From Prevotella sp. P3-122 (GTDB lineage: Bacteria; Bacteroidota; Bacteroidia; Bacteroidales; Bacteroidaceae), in the NCBI RefSeq assembly GCF_002251365.1, contig NZ_NPJH01000046.1, positions 1-64,000 of the forward strand: a stretch of DNA of 64,000 bases, given 5' to 3'. Position 1 is the stretch's first letter. Each line of letters begins with the position of its first letter. The position numbers and the translations under genes are program-made. Below are positions 8,468-18,231 of the stretch, in pieces. The notes below the pieces were generated by a model. That model saw only the letters and a list, made by a program, of their open reading frames with translations, had not been told where the DNA came from and did no database searches.

Positions 8468-9592
8468 ATGAGATTTACCTTATCCAGTTCTGTCCTAAAC
8501 AGCAGACTGCAGACTTTATCAAAAGTCATCAACAGCAAAAACCCTCTGCAAATTCTTGACTGTTTTCTTTTCGAGTGTCAAGACGGTGAACTGCGTGTCA
8601 CTGCTTCCGACAATGAGAACACAATGAAAACCACCATTCACCTCGACTACCAGGAGGGTGAGGGAAGGTTTGCCATACCCAACCGTACGATACTCGATGC
8701 AGTAAAGGAACTGCCTGAGCAGCCACTAACCTTCAACATCGATACTAACAACTACATGGTAACAATTTGCTACCAGAATGGCGAGTATAATTTTGCGTGC
8801 CAGAATGCAGATGAATATCCGTTGCCTGTTAACAATCTCGACGGACAGACCGTGCTCACCATGAAGTCAGCCATCTTGAGCGACAGCATCTCACGTGCAA
8901 TATTCGCTACCGACAACAACGAGGTGCGCCCGGTGATGAACGGTATATATTTTGACCTTACCACAGAGAATCTCTCCATTGTTGCTACTGACGGTCACAA
9001 GCTGGTACGCAACATCAATTTCGAGTTAAGGAATGACGTGCCTGCATCATTCATCCTTCCCAAGAAACCGGCCACACTGCTGCGCAACAGCCTTGCCAAG
9101 GACGATAGCGAGGTAACGATATGCTTCACATCAAGAAATGCTCAGATTACATTTGGAGATACTACCATAGTCTGCATACTCATCGAGGGCCGCTACCCGA
9201 ACTACAATTCCGTAATACCTACTGACAATCCCAACATTCTTACTCTTGACCGCCGCACTCTGCTAAGTGCCATCAAGCGAGTACTGCCATTTGCAAGCGC
9301 AAGCAGCCAGCTCATACGCTTCAACATCGAAATAGGAAAGGTTGAGGTGTCATCGGAGGACATCGACTTCTCGACAAGTGCCAAGGAAACTCTTATCTGC
9401 GACTATGGCGGTCAGAAAATGAGTATTGGCTTCCGTGGTGACTCCCTAATTGAAATACTCAACAGCCTTGACAGCGAGGAGGTTTCCATTAAGCTCGCAG
9501 ACCCAAGCAGAGCAGGAGTAATAGTACCTGTAACACAACCAGAGAATCAGGAAATACTAATGCTGGTGATGCCAATGCTCATCAGTGACTAA
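8468..9592 (+). CDS. dnaN: DNA polymerase III sliding clamp (beta subunit)
   Basis: The 374-aa protein has the three-domain clamp layout (about 1-120, 130-245, 246-374), beginning MRFTLSSSVLNSRLQTLSKV and ending with the typical methionine-rich MLVMPMLISD tail. Two such subunits form the ring that tethers the replicative polymerase to DNA. The central SRAIFATDNNEVRPVMNGIY segment is a family hallmark. It is not next to dnaA here, as is common in Bacteroidota, but it is next to a DnaQ-like exonuclease. Confidence 0.97.
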   Translation: MRFTLSSSVLNSRLQTLSKVINSKNPLQILDCFLFECQDGELRVTASDNENTMKTTIHLDYQEGEGRFAIPNRTILDAVKELPEQPLTFNIDTNNYMVTICYQNGEYNFACQNADEYPLPVNNLDGQTVLTMKSAILSDSISRAIFATDNNEVRPVMNGIYFDLTTENLSIVATDGHKLVRNINFELRNDVPASFILPKKPATLLRNSLAKDDSEVTICFTSRNAQITFGDTTIVCILIEGRYPNYNSVIPTDNPNILTLDRRTLLSAIKRVLPFASASSQLIRFNIEIGKVEVSSEDIDFSTSAKETLICDYGGQKMSIGFRGDSLIEILNSLDSEEVSIKLADPSRAGVIVPVTQPENQEILMLVMPMLISD

Positions 9593-9619
9593 TCAGCACT
9601 ATACAACACTTTCAGCAAC

Positions 9620-9656
9620 AGTTGCCACCGTGGATGAGTTTTCTGCGGTGGCAACT
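9620..9656 (+). terminator. hairpin after dnaN
   Basis: AGTTGCCACCG (9,620-9,630) pairs with CGGTGGCAACT (9,646-9,656). The T-run is weak, so termination may be partial and the exonuclease may be read from the dnaN promoter. Confidence 0.55.
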
Positions 9657-9691
9657 TCTGAAAAGACCTATTTACAATATCCATACAGGAA

Positions 9692-10552
9692 ATGAAACTC
9701 AATCTTACAAAACCCTTAGTAATATTCGATTTGGAAACGACTGGTCTCGACCTCGTCAATGACCGGATAATTCAGATCTCGTTCATTAAGGTTTATCCCG
9801 ACGGCAAGGAGGAGCGGGGTGACTACTTAGTAAATCCGGAAAAGCCTATACCTTCAGAGATATCTGCGCTGACAGGCATCTCTGATGCTGACGTCGCTAA
9901 TGCCAAGACATTCAAGCAGCTCTCATCGGAGCTTGAGGCAAAGTTCAAGGGATGCGACTTTGCGGGATTCAACAGCAACCACTTCGACATACCACTCCTT
10001 GCAGAGGAGTTTCTGCGCTCAGGGATAGACTTCGACTTTGCCAAATGCAGGCTTATCGACGTGCAGACCATCTTCCACAAGATGGAGCGCCGCAACCTTG
10101 CTGCCGCATACAAGTTCTATTGTGGCAGGAAGATGGAAGAAGATTTCGCCGCACACCGTGCCGACCAGGATACCGAGGCAACATACCGTGTGCTGCAAGG
10201 TGAGCTCGACCGCTACAACCCCCTGACGGCAGAAACACCTGACAGGGCATTGCCCAACGACATGGACTATCTCGCAGAGTTCTCGAAAACCAACAACTAT
10301 GTTGACTTCGCAGGACGTATTATATGGAAGGAGATGGTTGATGCCAAGAATGAGACCATCAAGGACAAAGACGGTAAGCCACTCATGCACGAGGTGTTCA
10401 ACTTTGGCAAGTACAAGGGATGGGATGTTGCCGAGGTGCTCAAGCGAGACCCGGGCTATTACAGCTGGATGCTGTCCAGCGACTTCACCAACAACACTAA
10501 GCAGGTGCTCACACGCATACGTCTGCGCGAATTCAACAAACGTCTATCGTAG
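9692..10552 (+). CDS. DnaQ-like 3'-5' exonuclease with C-terminal exonuclease-X-type domain
   Basis: This is a DEDDh-type exonuclease related to the proofreading epsilon subunit of DNA polymerase III. The catalytic acids are visible: Asp13/Glu15 in FDLETTGLD, the Asp of NSNHFDIPLL, and the His/Asp pair of AHRADQDTEAT (about 151-161). The last about 60 residues (FNFGKYKGWDVAEV ... YYSWMLSSDF) form the small DUF3820-type domain also seen behind exodeoxyribonuclease X. At 286 aa it could be the replicative proofreader or a stand-alone repair nuclease; its position next to dnaN favours a replication role. The next gene starts 3 bases after its stop. Confidence 0.88.
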   Translation: MKLNLTKPLVIFDLETTGLDLVNDRIIQISFIKVYPDGKEERGDYLVNPEKPIPSEISALTGISDADVANAKTFKQLSSELEAKFKGCDFAGFNSNHFDIPLLAEEFLRSGIDFDFAKCRLIDVQTIFHKMERRNLAAAYKFYCGRKMEEDFAAHRADQDTEATYRVLQGELDRYNPLTAETPDRALPNDMDYLAEFSKTNNYVDFAGRIIWKEMVDAKNETIKDKDGKPLMHEVFNFGKYKGWDVAEVLKRDPGYYSWMLSSDFTNNTKQVLTRIRLREFNKRLS

Positions 10553-10555
10553 CCC

Positions 10556-11494
10556 ATGAAGAAATCATCTGTCACTATTCTCGGACGCATCGCAGCCATC
10601 GCTACGACAGCAATGGCACTCGTCTGCTTCTGTCCGCAATCGCATGCGCAGGAGCTACAGGCAAAAATAACCATCAACAACAACCAGATACAGGGCACGG
10701 ACAAGAGCGTCTTTGAGAACCTCCAGCAGACGCTTGAGCAGTTTGTCAACGACAGGCAGTGGACAAACCTGCAGTTTCAGAAGAATGAGCGCATACAGTG
10801 CTCATTCAACATTACTGTTACAAAGTATGACAAGAGCTCGAACCTCTTCACATGCAAGGCCCTTATACAGGCTTCACGCCCCGTGTACAACTCTGCCTAT
10901 ACAACGACTATTTATAATAATAGTGACAATGAATTCACATTTGAGTTTGCGGAATTCGACCAGCTGGAGTTCAACGAGGAGACCCTCGACAACCAGCTTG
11001 TTGCCCTTTTTGCATACTACGCCTACCTCATCATAGGCATCAACCTCGACACCTTTGCGCCTATGGGCGGTGAGGATGTGCTGCAACGTTGCATGACGCT
11101 CACGAACAATGCGCAGAACCTTAACTTCCCGGGATGGAAGTCGTTTGACAACGACCGCAACCGCTTTGCCATCATCAACGACTATCTCGACGGTGGAATG
11201 GCCCCGTTCAGACAATTGCAGTATGACTACTACCGCAAGGGACTCGATGAAATGGCCAATAATGCAGAGCGTGGGCGTACGGAGATAACAACGGCCATTC
11301 AGGAAGACCTGAAGAAATGTCATGAGGACAAGCCACTAAGCAGACTGCCACAGATATGGACAGACTACAAGCGCGACGAGCTGGCAAACATTTACAAAGG
11401 CAAGGGAACGCAGAAGGAAAAGGAATCGGTATATGAGATTCTGTTCTCCATAAATGCAGCACAGAGTAATGCCTGGAACAAGATAAAACAATAG
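10556..11494 (+). CDS. DUF4835 secreted protein (PorD-like)
   Basis: The 312-aa protein has a signal peptide (basic start, hydrophobic 12-27, cleavage after SHA near residue 31). The mature part matches DUF4835: an N-terminal beta region, a FEFAEFDQLEF block, the LFAYYAYLIIGINLDTFAP motif and an alpha-helical end. Some genomes annotate this family as PorD, linked to type IX secretion, but its biochemical role is unclear. It lies between the exonuclease (3-nt gap) and recN (8-nt gap), so the genes are probably one operon. Confidence 0.82.
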   Translation: MKKSSVTILGRIAAIATTAMALVCFCPQSHAQELQAKITINNNQIQGTDKSVFENLQQTLEQFVNDRQWTNLQFQKNERIQCSFNITVTKYDKSSNLFTCKALIQASRPVYNSAYTTTIYNNSDNEFTFEFAEFDQLEFNEETLDNQLVALFAYYAYLIIGINLDTFAPMGGEDVLQRCMTLTNNAQNLNFPGWKSFDNDRNRFAIINDYLDGGMAPFRQLQYDYYRKGLDEMANNAERGRTEITTAIQEDLKKCHEDKPLSRLPQIWTDYKRDELANIYKGKGTQKEKESVYEILFSINAAQSNAWNKIKQ

Positions 11495-11502
11495 AAAACA
11501 AG

Positions 11503-13161
11503 ATGTTAAGACAACTATACATCCGGAACTTCACACTTATCGATGAGCTTGATATAACATTCAAGCCTGGTTTCTCGGTCATCACCGGTGAGACGGGTGC
11601 CGGTAAGAGCATCATCCTCGGTGCCATCGGACAAATTCTCGGCAACAGGGCTGATGCCAGGATGGTAAAGGCTGGATGCGACAAGTGCGTCATTGAGGCT
11701 CACTTTGACCTTAGTAACTATGACATGGAGAGCTTCTTCGATGACAATGACATCGACTACGAGCCAGAGGACTGCATCATACGCAGGGAACTGAAGGCCA
11801 ACGGCAAGAGCCGCGCTTTCATCAATGACACACCTGTTGCACTAACTACAGCAAGGGAACTGGGACAGCAGCTTGTCGACATACATAGCCAACACCAGAA
11901 CCTGCTGCTGCAAAAAGAAGATTTTCAGCTGAACGTCGTTGATATCATTGCCCATAACAGTCAGTTGCTGAACGACTATAGGACACTCTTTGATGGCTAT
12001 GCCAAGGCTAAGGCGGCACTAAGAGAGAAGGAGGAGGAATGTGAGAAAGACCGTGCCAACGAGGATTTCCTGCGTTTTCAGGCTGATGAGCTGGTAACGG
12101 CACAACTCGTCGACGGCGAGCAGGAGGAACTTGAGCAGGAACTGGAAACGCTCTCGCATGCCGAGGACATAAAGGGTGCCTTGTTTGATGCGGACAACTT
12201 GCTTTCGGGCGATGACAGATGCATCACCCAGTCATGCAAGACCATGCTGTCAAGACTCTCCGACATAGGGGACGTCTATCCTGCCATCAGGCAGGTCACC
12301 GAGCGTATAGACTCCGCATATATTGAGCTGAAGGACATAGCGCGGGACATCAGCAACCTTGCAGAGAGCATCGACTTTGACCCTGCACGCCTGACAATGG
12401 CTAATGAACGCCTCGACACAATATACACACTTCAGAAAAAACACCATGTCGAGAGCGTTGCCGAACTGATAGCCATTCGCGACAACCTTACGGCACGGCT
12501 CAACGATATCACCAACAGCGAAGACATGCTGGAGGACATGCGCAGGCAGGTGGAGGACATGTACCGCAAGGCTACAGAGGCTGCCGCAAGGCTTACGGAA
12601 AGCAGGCAGGAAGCAGCAAGGCACGTGACCGAGCAGTTGCTCGCCCAAATGACAGCATTGGGTATGCCCAACGCCCGCTTCGAGATAAAGTTCGAGACAA
12701 AAGAGCTGGCTGTTGACGGTGCTGACAGAATAAGCTATATGTTCAGCGCCAACAAGAATGTCCCGCTGGAACCCATAGCACAGGTGGCATCTGGTGGCGA
12801 GGTGGCAAGGGTGATGCTGTCACTGAAAGCAATGATTAGCGGAGCCGTAAAACTGCCTACTATCATTTTTGACGAGATAGACACTGGTGTCAGCGGCCGC
12901 GTGGCTGAGATGATGGCTCAGATAATGAGGCAGATGGGACAAGCCGACCGCCAGGTTATCAGCATCACGCATCTTCCGCAGATTGCAGCCCTTGGCACCA
13001 CTCACTACAAGGTGGAGAAGACTGATACCGACGACACCACCATCAGCCGCATGCGCATGCTTGGCCACGACGAGCGCATCACGGAGATTGCACAGATGCT
13101 CAGTGGCAGCAATATCAGCGATGCCGCTATAGAAAACGCAAAATCATTATTGGAAAAATGA
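11503..13161 (+). CDS. recN: DNA repair protein RecN
   Basis: RecN is an SMC-like ATPase that helps bring broken DNA ends together during double-strand break repair. The 552-aa protein has the head domain with Walker A GETGAGKS (29-36), Q-loop IHSQHQNLL, two coiled-coil arms (about 155-370), the ABC signature ASGGE and Walker B IIFDEIDTGVSG, followed by the His switch (SITHLPQ). Length is normal. Its TGA stop overlaps the ATG of the next gene (ATGA at 13,158-13,161), showing translational coupling. Confidence 0.96.
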   Translation: MLRQLYIRNFTLIDELDITFKPGFSVITGETGAGKSIILGAIGQILGNRADARMVKAGCDKCVIEAHFDLSNYDMESFFDDNDIDYEPEDCIIRRELKANGKSRAFINDTPVALTTARELGQQLVDIHSQHQNLLLQKEDFQLNVVDIIAHNSQLLNDYRTLFDGYAKAKAALREKEEECEKDRANEDFLRFQADELVTAQLVDGEQEELEQELETLSHAEDIKGALFDADNLLSGDDRCITQSCKTMLSRLSDIGDVYPAIRQVTERIDSAYIELKDIARDISNLAESIDFDPARLTMANERLDTIYTLQKKHHVESVAELIAIRDNLTARLNDITNSEDMLEDMRRQVEDMYRKATEAAARLTESRQEAARHVTEQLLAQMTALGMPNARFEIKFETKELAVDGADRISYMFSANKNVPLEPIAQVASGGEVARVMLSLKAMISGAVKLPTIIFDEIDTGVSGRVAEMMAQIMRQMGQADRQVISITHLPQIAALGTTHYKVEKTDTDDTTISRMRMLGHDERITEIAQMLSGSNISDAAIENAKSLLEK

Positions 13162-14825
13162 AAAGAATACTATTCCTCGCCTGCACACTCATCATGGTTG
13201 CAGGCTCATCTCTTCATGCTCAGACTCCAGCTGTAAAGAAGGCTGCGCAAAGCGTCTTCACGCTGACCACTTTCGACAAGTCTGGCAACATCGTAGGAAT
13301 GTCTCATGGAGTCTTCACCGGCAGTCAGGGCGAGGCTCTGGCTATGTGGACACCATTTGTTGGTGCTGACAGCGCCGTTGTCACCGACAGTAAGGGTGTG
13401 ACCATGGCTGTCGATGCCTTGCTCGGTGTTAACGACATCTATGACATCTGCAAGTTCAGGGTCAAGGGAAAGACTGTGCCTGTTGCAGGCATGGCCGGCA
13501 GTGCCGCAAAAGGCTCAAAGGCATGGATTGTCGCCTACTCGGTGAAGAAACCAGAGATGCAGCATGTAGCCATACAGGACACGGAGGCCTTCATGGACTC
13601 ACTGACATATTACCTTTTCGACGACAACGACGTGTCGTCAACCTCTCTCGGATGTCCCATTGTCAATGACCAAGGACAGCTCCTCGGCATCATGCAGCGT
13701 CCGAAGAATGGCGGTCGTGCCTTCTCTACCGATGCACGGCTGAGCGCTACTCTCAGGCTCTCTGCACTGTCCATCAATGACAACACCCTCCGCAAGTGCG
13801 GAATTCGTACGGCCCTGCCATCGAAGTCGAGCGATGCCGTAGTCACGCTCATGCTTGCCTCGCAGCGTGGCGACTCAGCTCTTTATGCAACATACATAGA
13901 CGAGTTCATAACCACCTTCCCTACCCTGCCCGACGGCTACAACGCCAAGGGTGAGCAGGAAATGATTGCCGGCAACTACGCCAATGCGGCACGCAACATG
14001 GAGACTGCCATCAAGGTGGCGGAGAATAAGGACGAGGCCCACTACAACTATGCCAACCTCATATACCGGAAAGAGGTCTACGTGCCAGAGCCAAAATACA
14101 AGGACTGGAGCCTCGACAAGGCATTGCAGGAGGCAGAAGCGGCCTATGCCATCAATCCCCTTCCCGTATACAAGCATCTGCAGGGAAAAATCATCTATGC
14201 TAAGGGTGACTATCAGCAGGCATACGACACGTTCATGTCACTCACGTCAACCAACTTGCGCGGTGGCGAGCTGTTCTATGAGGCTGCCCAATGCCGCCGG
14301 CAGCTCAACGCTCCGGCAGAAGAGATTATACAGCTTCTCGACAGTGCTGTCTCGGCACAACCAAACGACGCAACGGCGGCACCGTACATTCTGGAACGTG
14401 GAATGGCATACGACAAGGCCGGCAAACAGCGCAAGGCTTTCATCGACTACTGCGCATACGACTCGCTGATGAGGGGCAGAGCCTCACACAGCTTCTATTA
14501 CATGAAATTCCAGTGCGAGAACAAGATACGCCTTTACCAGCAGGCTCTCAACGATATTGCGCATGCCATTGTCCTCAACAGGACAGAGCCTACATACTAT
14601 GCCGAGATGGCAAGCCTCCAGCTGAAGGTGGGACAATATGAGCAGGCCATAAAGACCACCGACCTCGCCCTGCAACTGACCGACAAATATTCAGACCTAT
14701 ATATTATAAGAGGTGTATGTTTCGGAGAGATGTCAAAGACCGAGGAGGCTCTTCAGGCATTGCAGAAGGCTAAGGAGCTGGGTGACGATCGTGCCGACGA
14801 GCTTATAAGCAAATACCAGAAATAG
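13158..14825 (+). CDS. secreted TPR protein with inactive trypsin-like domain
   Basis: The 555-aa protein has a signal peptide (cleaved near SLHAQ, about residue 22). Residues about 25-210 look like a trypsin/DegP-type beta-barrel: GVFTGSQGEALAMW stands where the catalytic His strand should be and STSLGCPIVNDQGQLLGI where the GxSGGP loop should be. The His is absent (MWTPFVGA) and the Ser loop is altered, so the protease is probably dead. Residues about 250-555 contain six or more TPR units. It is most likely a periplasmic or surface scaffold. It is translationally coupled to recN by a 4-base overlap, although the proteins act in different compartments. Confidence 0.78.
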   Translation: MKRILFLACTLIMVAGSSLHAQTPAVKKAAQSVFTLTTFDKSGNIVGMSHGVFTGSQGEALAMWTPFVGADSAVVTDSKGVTMAVDALLGVNDIYDICKFRVKGKTVPVAGMAGSAAKGSKAWIVAYSVKKPEMQHVAIQDTEAFMDSLTYYLFDDNDVSSTSLGCPIVNDQGQLLGIMQRPKNGGRAFSTDARLSATLRLSALSINDNTLRKCGIRTALPSKSSDAVVTLMLASQRGDSALYATYIDEFITTFPTLPDGYNAKGEQEMIAGNYANAARNMETAIKVAENKDEAHYNYANLIYRKEVYVPEPKYKDWSLDKALQEAEAAYAINPLPVYKHLQGKIIYAKGDYQQAYDTFMSLTSTNLRGGELFYEAAQCRRQLNAPAEEIIQLLDSAVSAQPNDATAAPYILERGMAYDKAGKQRKAFIDYCAYDSLMRGRASHSFYYMKFQCENKIRLYQQALNDIAHAIVLNRTEPTYYAEMASLQLKVGQYEQAIKTTDLALQLTDKYSDLYIIRGVCFGEMSKTEEALQALQKAKELGDDRADELISKYQK

Positions 14826-14857
14826 CCAGTTGTCCAGTTATAGAGTCACACAACCAT

Positions 14858-14895
14858 AAAGGGATGATTACACATTTGATTGTAATCATCCCTTT
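14858..14895. terminator. bidirectional terminator (15-bp stem)
   Basis: AAAGGGATGATTACA (14,858-14,872) pairs perfectly with TGTAATCATCCCTTT (14,881-14,895) around an 8-nt loop. It separates the convergent TPR and helicase genes. Confidence 0.8.
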
Positions 14896-14953
14896 ACTAT
14901 AGTACGCTGACGGCATACGTCAGCAAACGGCTAATGTCATTAATAATGCCACC

Positions 14954-17413
14954 TCACTTCACGATATTGAACTTGGCGAACTTCAGCAGCAGTTGCTTGA
15001 TACCAACATTTACGAAGTCGACTGTCGCCTTGGTGTTCTCTCCCGTGCCCTCAACACGCAGCACTTTTCCTATGCCAAAACGCTGATGCTCGATGGTATC
15101 ACCTTCATTTAACCTCTGCTGTCCAGCCTGCTGCAGAGGTATTCCCGGTTGCGGCACAGATGTTGAAGGCTGTTGTGGGGACAATGTTCTTCCGCCTTTT
15201 TTCATCACCTCGTTGACACGTCTGAGGTTTCCACCACTGGTAGCAAACATTCTCTTGAAGCCATCGCCAAATGGGTCTACCGCAGGCTCAGGCTTTCGTG
15301 GGGACGTTATTCTTGGTTTGGGGTCGGCCATAAACCTGTCTGCAACAGGACGGCTGTTCTGCACATTCCTGCCATACGGTCTGTTATCTGTTTCCCATGG
15401 CAGTCGAGTCTCCGTCTGGCTTCCTGTATAGGCATCATAACCAGTATCACCACTTACCAGCCTATGGTCTATTTCCTTAAGGAACATGCTTGGTTGCATA
15501 AATTCCGTACGTCCGTATCTGAAACGGCTCTTGACATGCGTAATCATGCACCTCTTCTCGGCACGGGTAATAGCAACATACATCAGCCTCCGTTCCTCCT
15601 CAAGCCCGCGTGGCGAGTCCATGCTCATCTGGCTTGGGAAGATGGTCTCTTCTGCCCCGACGATATATACCGTCTTGAATTCCAGTCCCTTGGCGGCATG
15701 GACAGTCATCAGTGACACACGGTTGTCCGTAGCCTCGTCGCTCTCGCTCTCCATGTCGGTGAGCAGCGATATCTCCTGCAGGAAATCATCTAACCCCGTC
15801 TGGCTTCCCATATCCTCCTCGAGTCGTGCGGCCACGAAGTCGTGAATGCCCGAGATGAATGAGTCTACATTCTCCCGACGGGTATCTCCCTCTGGCGATG
15901 TATCCTTGGCAATGTCAGCCATGATACCGCTCGTCAGGACAATCTCCTTTGCCAGCTCGTAGGCATCAGCATGGTCTTTCTTCTCGACGAAACTCTCAAT
16001 CAGGTCCCTGAATGCCCCGAGCTTTGACATAGTGCCCTTGTTTACTGGCAGGTTATATGTCATGGGCTGTGAGATTACTTGCCAGAAGCTGACATTGTAC
16101 TCGAGCGTGGCGGCACTGATTTTTTTTATGGTAGTGTCTCCGATACCTCGTGCCGGATAGTTGACAACTCTCCTAAAAGCCTCCTCGTCGTTAGTATTGG
16201 CGACAAGTCGGAAATATGCCACAATGTCCTTGATTTCCTTCCTTTGGAAGAAGCTCTGCCCTCCGAATATCCTGTACGGCATGTTCTGTTTCCTCAGCTC
16301 CTCCTCGAAGCTCCTGCTCAGTGCGTTGGCCCTATACAGTATGGCGAAGTCGGAATATGCCATACCGTTCTTCCTTACCTGTTTCCTGATATCGTTGCAT
16401 ACCATCACGGCTTCCTCCTTGTCGGAATAAGCCTCTCGGATGATAATCTTTTCTCCTTTCTCGTTTTCGCTGTACACCTCCTTTGGTATCTGCCTGCTGT
16501 TGTTCTTCATGAGGCAGTTGGCAGCCTGCACGATGTTTTGCGTAGACCTGTAGTTGCGCTCGAGCTTGAACAGCTTAGCGTCAGGATATTGGCGCTGAAA
16601 GTCGAGGATGTTGTCGATATTGGCACCGCGGAAGGCGTAAATGCTCTGATAGTCATCGCCAACCACGCAGATGTTGTGGTTTTCGCGTGTCAGCAGTGAG
16701 AGAATTCTCTGCTGCACGTAGTTTGTGTCCTGATACTCATCCACGAGGATATATTGCAGTTTGTCCGCATACTTTATCCTGACTTCCTCGTTGTCGGCAA
16801 AAAGCCTGTATGTATGCATCAGCAAGTCGTCAAAGTCCATGGCGTTGGAATTGGCGAGCCGTTGCTGATAAGTGCTGTATATCTTTGACGTCTCAGGAAC
16901 ACCTGTCCTGAAGTCTCTCTCGGTGAGCGATATGTCTTTGTCATAGGCATCGGTACCAATCAGCTTGTTTTTGGCCAGTGAGATGTGCTTGTGTACCGTA
17001 GCGGGCTTGTACGCCTTCTCGTCAAGTCCCATCTCCTTGACGATATTCTTTATGAGCGACCGTGAGTCATTCTCATCGTAGATGGTAAACGAGGAGGTGT
17101 AGCCAATGTGGGATGCCTCAGCCCTTAGAATTTTTGCGAATACAGAGTGGAATGTGCCCATCTTCAGCCTCGAGGCGTGTTCCTCACCGACAAGGGTTCC
17201 TATTCTCTGTTTCATTTCGTTGGCAGCCTTGTTAGTAAATGTCAGTGCAAGTATTCTCCATGGAGCCACGCCTCTGCTCACGAGGTATGCAATCTTGTAT
17301 GTCAGCACCCTCGTCTTGCCTGAGCCTGCTCCGGCAATTACCAGTTGCGGTCCGTCGAGCCACACTACTGCAGCTCTTTGCGCTTCGTTGAGTTGGTCAA
17401 GAATGTTTTCCAT
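14954..17413 (-). CDS. ATP-dependent DNA helicase PcrA/UvrD
   Basis: This is a superfamily 1A 3'-5' helicase for nucleotide excision repair and for clearing RecA or stalled polymerases. Seen motifs: LNEAQRAAVVW (Q motif), AGAGSGKT (Walker A), TFTNKAANEM (Ia), VDEYQDTN (II), VGDDYQSIY (III), ERNYRS (IV), TVHAAKGLEF (V) and EERRLMYVAITRA (VI). The C-terminal tail ends in a Tudor-like fold (GDTIEHQRFGIGKVL), typical of PcrA. The ATG at 17,413 (MENILDQLNEAQ) is preferred over the one at 17,452: it fits the family N-terminus and reduces overlap with mtgA to 17 bases. Confidence 0.95.
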   Translation of the reverse strand: MENILDQLNEAQRAAVVWLDGPQLVIAGAGSGKTRVLTYKIAYLVSRGVAPWRILALTFTNKAANEMKQRIGTLVGEEHASRLKMGTFHSVFAKILRAEASHIGYTSSFTIYDENDSRSLIKNIVKEMGLDEKAYKPATVHKHISLAKNKLIGTDAYDKDISLTERDFRTGVPETSKIYSTYQQRLANSNAMDFDDLLMHTYRLFADNEEVRIKYADKLQYILVDEYQDTNYVQQRILSLLTRENHNICVVGDDYQSIYAFRGANIDNILDFQRQYPDAKLFKLERNYRSTQNIVQAANCLMKNNSRQIPKEVYSENEKGEKIIIREAYSDKEEAVMVCNDIRKQVRKNGMAYSDFAILYRANALSRSFEEELRKQNMPYRIFGGQSFFQRKEIKDIVAYFRLVANTNDEEAFRRVVNYPARGIGDTTIKKISAATLEYNVSFWQVISQPMTYNLPVNKGTMSKLGAFRDLIESFVEKKDHADAYELAKEIVLTSGIMADIAKDTSPEGDTRRENVDSFISGIHDFVAARLEEDMGSQTGLDDFLQEISLLTDMESESDEATDNRVSLMTVHAAKGLEFKTVYIVGAEETIFPSQMSMDSPRGLEEERRLMYVAITRAEKRCMITHVKSRFRYGRTEFMQPSMFLKEIDHRLVSGDTGYDAYTGSQTETRLPWETDNRPYGRNVQNSRPVADRFMADPKPRITSPRKPEPAVDPFGDGFKRMFATSGGNLRRVNEVMKKGGRTLSPQQPSTSVPQPGIPLQQAGQQRLNEGDTIEHQRFGIGKVLRVEGTGENTKATVDFVNVGIKQLLLKFAKFNIVK

Positions 17414-18125
17414 AAACTCCTCCCACAGCCGTCTTTGGGTCGTAGTCTTCACCCTCTTTGGGGAATGAGGGTATATATCTCATGTTGTTCGCTATTGCTC
17501 TCTGCCTCTTTCTGATGTAGCTGCTTGGTGTCTTCGAGCTGTATATATGAGGATTGGGCAGTGTCGCTGCCACTAATGCACACTCGCTGCGTGTCATGTC
17601 GCATGCTTTCTTGCCGAAGTTCTGCTCAGCCACAGCGTCAATGCCATATATCCTGTCGCCCATCTCCACAGAGTTGAGGTACACCTCCATGATACGCTGC
17701 TTGCTCCATATCATTTCTATGAGGGCAGTGAAGTAGACCTCGAATCCTTTTCTCACCCATGAGCGTCCTGGCCATAGGAAGACATTCTTGGCCGTCTGCT
17801 GCGATATGGTGCTGGCACCATATTTCTTGCCGCCCTTGGTTGAGAGGTTGCGCTTGGCGGCCTTGCCTATGGCGTCATAGTCGAAACCATGGTGTAGTAG
17901 GAAACGCGCGTCCTCGCCTGCCATGACAGCTACGGGCATGTGTGGCGACATCTCTTCAAGCGGTATCCAGTGATGGTGCATTGTTACACTCTTCGTCTCT
18001 ATCGCCCTGATAAACATCAGTGGCGTGAAGTATACGGGTATGAACCTATAAGCGACAACAGCAAGTATTGTCGATGCGAAAAACAGGACCATCACCCAAC
18101 GTATAATTTTCTTTACCAGTCTCAT
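17397..18125 (-). CDS. mtgA: monofunctional peptidoglycan transglycosylase
   Basis: This is a GT51-family enzyme that polymerises lipid II into glycan strands on the outer face of the inner membrane. The 242-aa protein has one N-terminal membrane helix (about 10-30), then the motifs AGEDARFLLHHGFD (catalytic Glu), GASTISQQTAKN, KGFEVYFTALIEM, EVYLNSVEMG and RSECALVAATLPNP. There is no transpeptidase domain. It overlaps the helicase gene by about 17 bases and is probably co-transcribed with it. Confidence 0.93.
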   Translation of the reverse strand: MRLVKKIIRWVMVLFFASTILAVVAYRFIPVYFTPLMFIRAIETKSVTMHHHWIPLEEMSPHMPVAVMAGEDARFLLHHGFDYDAIGKAAKRNLSTKGGKKYGASTISQQTAKNVFLWPGRSWVRKGFEVYFTALIEMIWSKQRIMEVYLNSVEMGDRIYGIDAVAEQNFGKKACDMTRSECALVAATLPNPHIYSSKTPSSYIRKRQRAIANNMRYIPSFPKEGEDYDPKTAVGGVYGKHS

Positions 18126-18160
18126 ATAACAGGACTACATCCTCTCTTTGCACAAAATAA

Positions 18161-18203
18161 GCAGGAGCACTCCCCATCGTTGTGAACGGAGGGAATGCTC
18201 CTG
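18161..18203. terminator. terminator between ompA-like and mtgA genes
   Basis: GCAGGAGCACTCCC (18,161-18,174) pairs with GGGAATGCTCCTGC (18,190-18,203) with one C-A mismatch. It lies just downstream of the OmpA-like gene, read on the minus strand. Confidence 0.7.
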
Positions 18204-18231
18204 CCGTGAACTATCAGTCTAAGTGTGTTGC

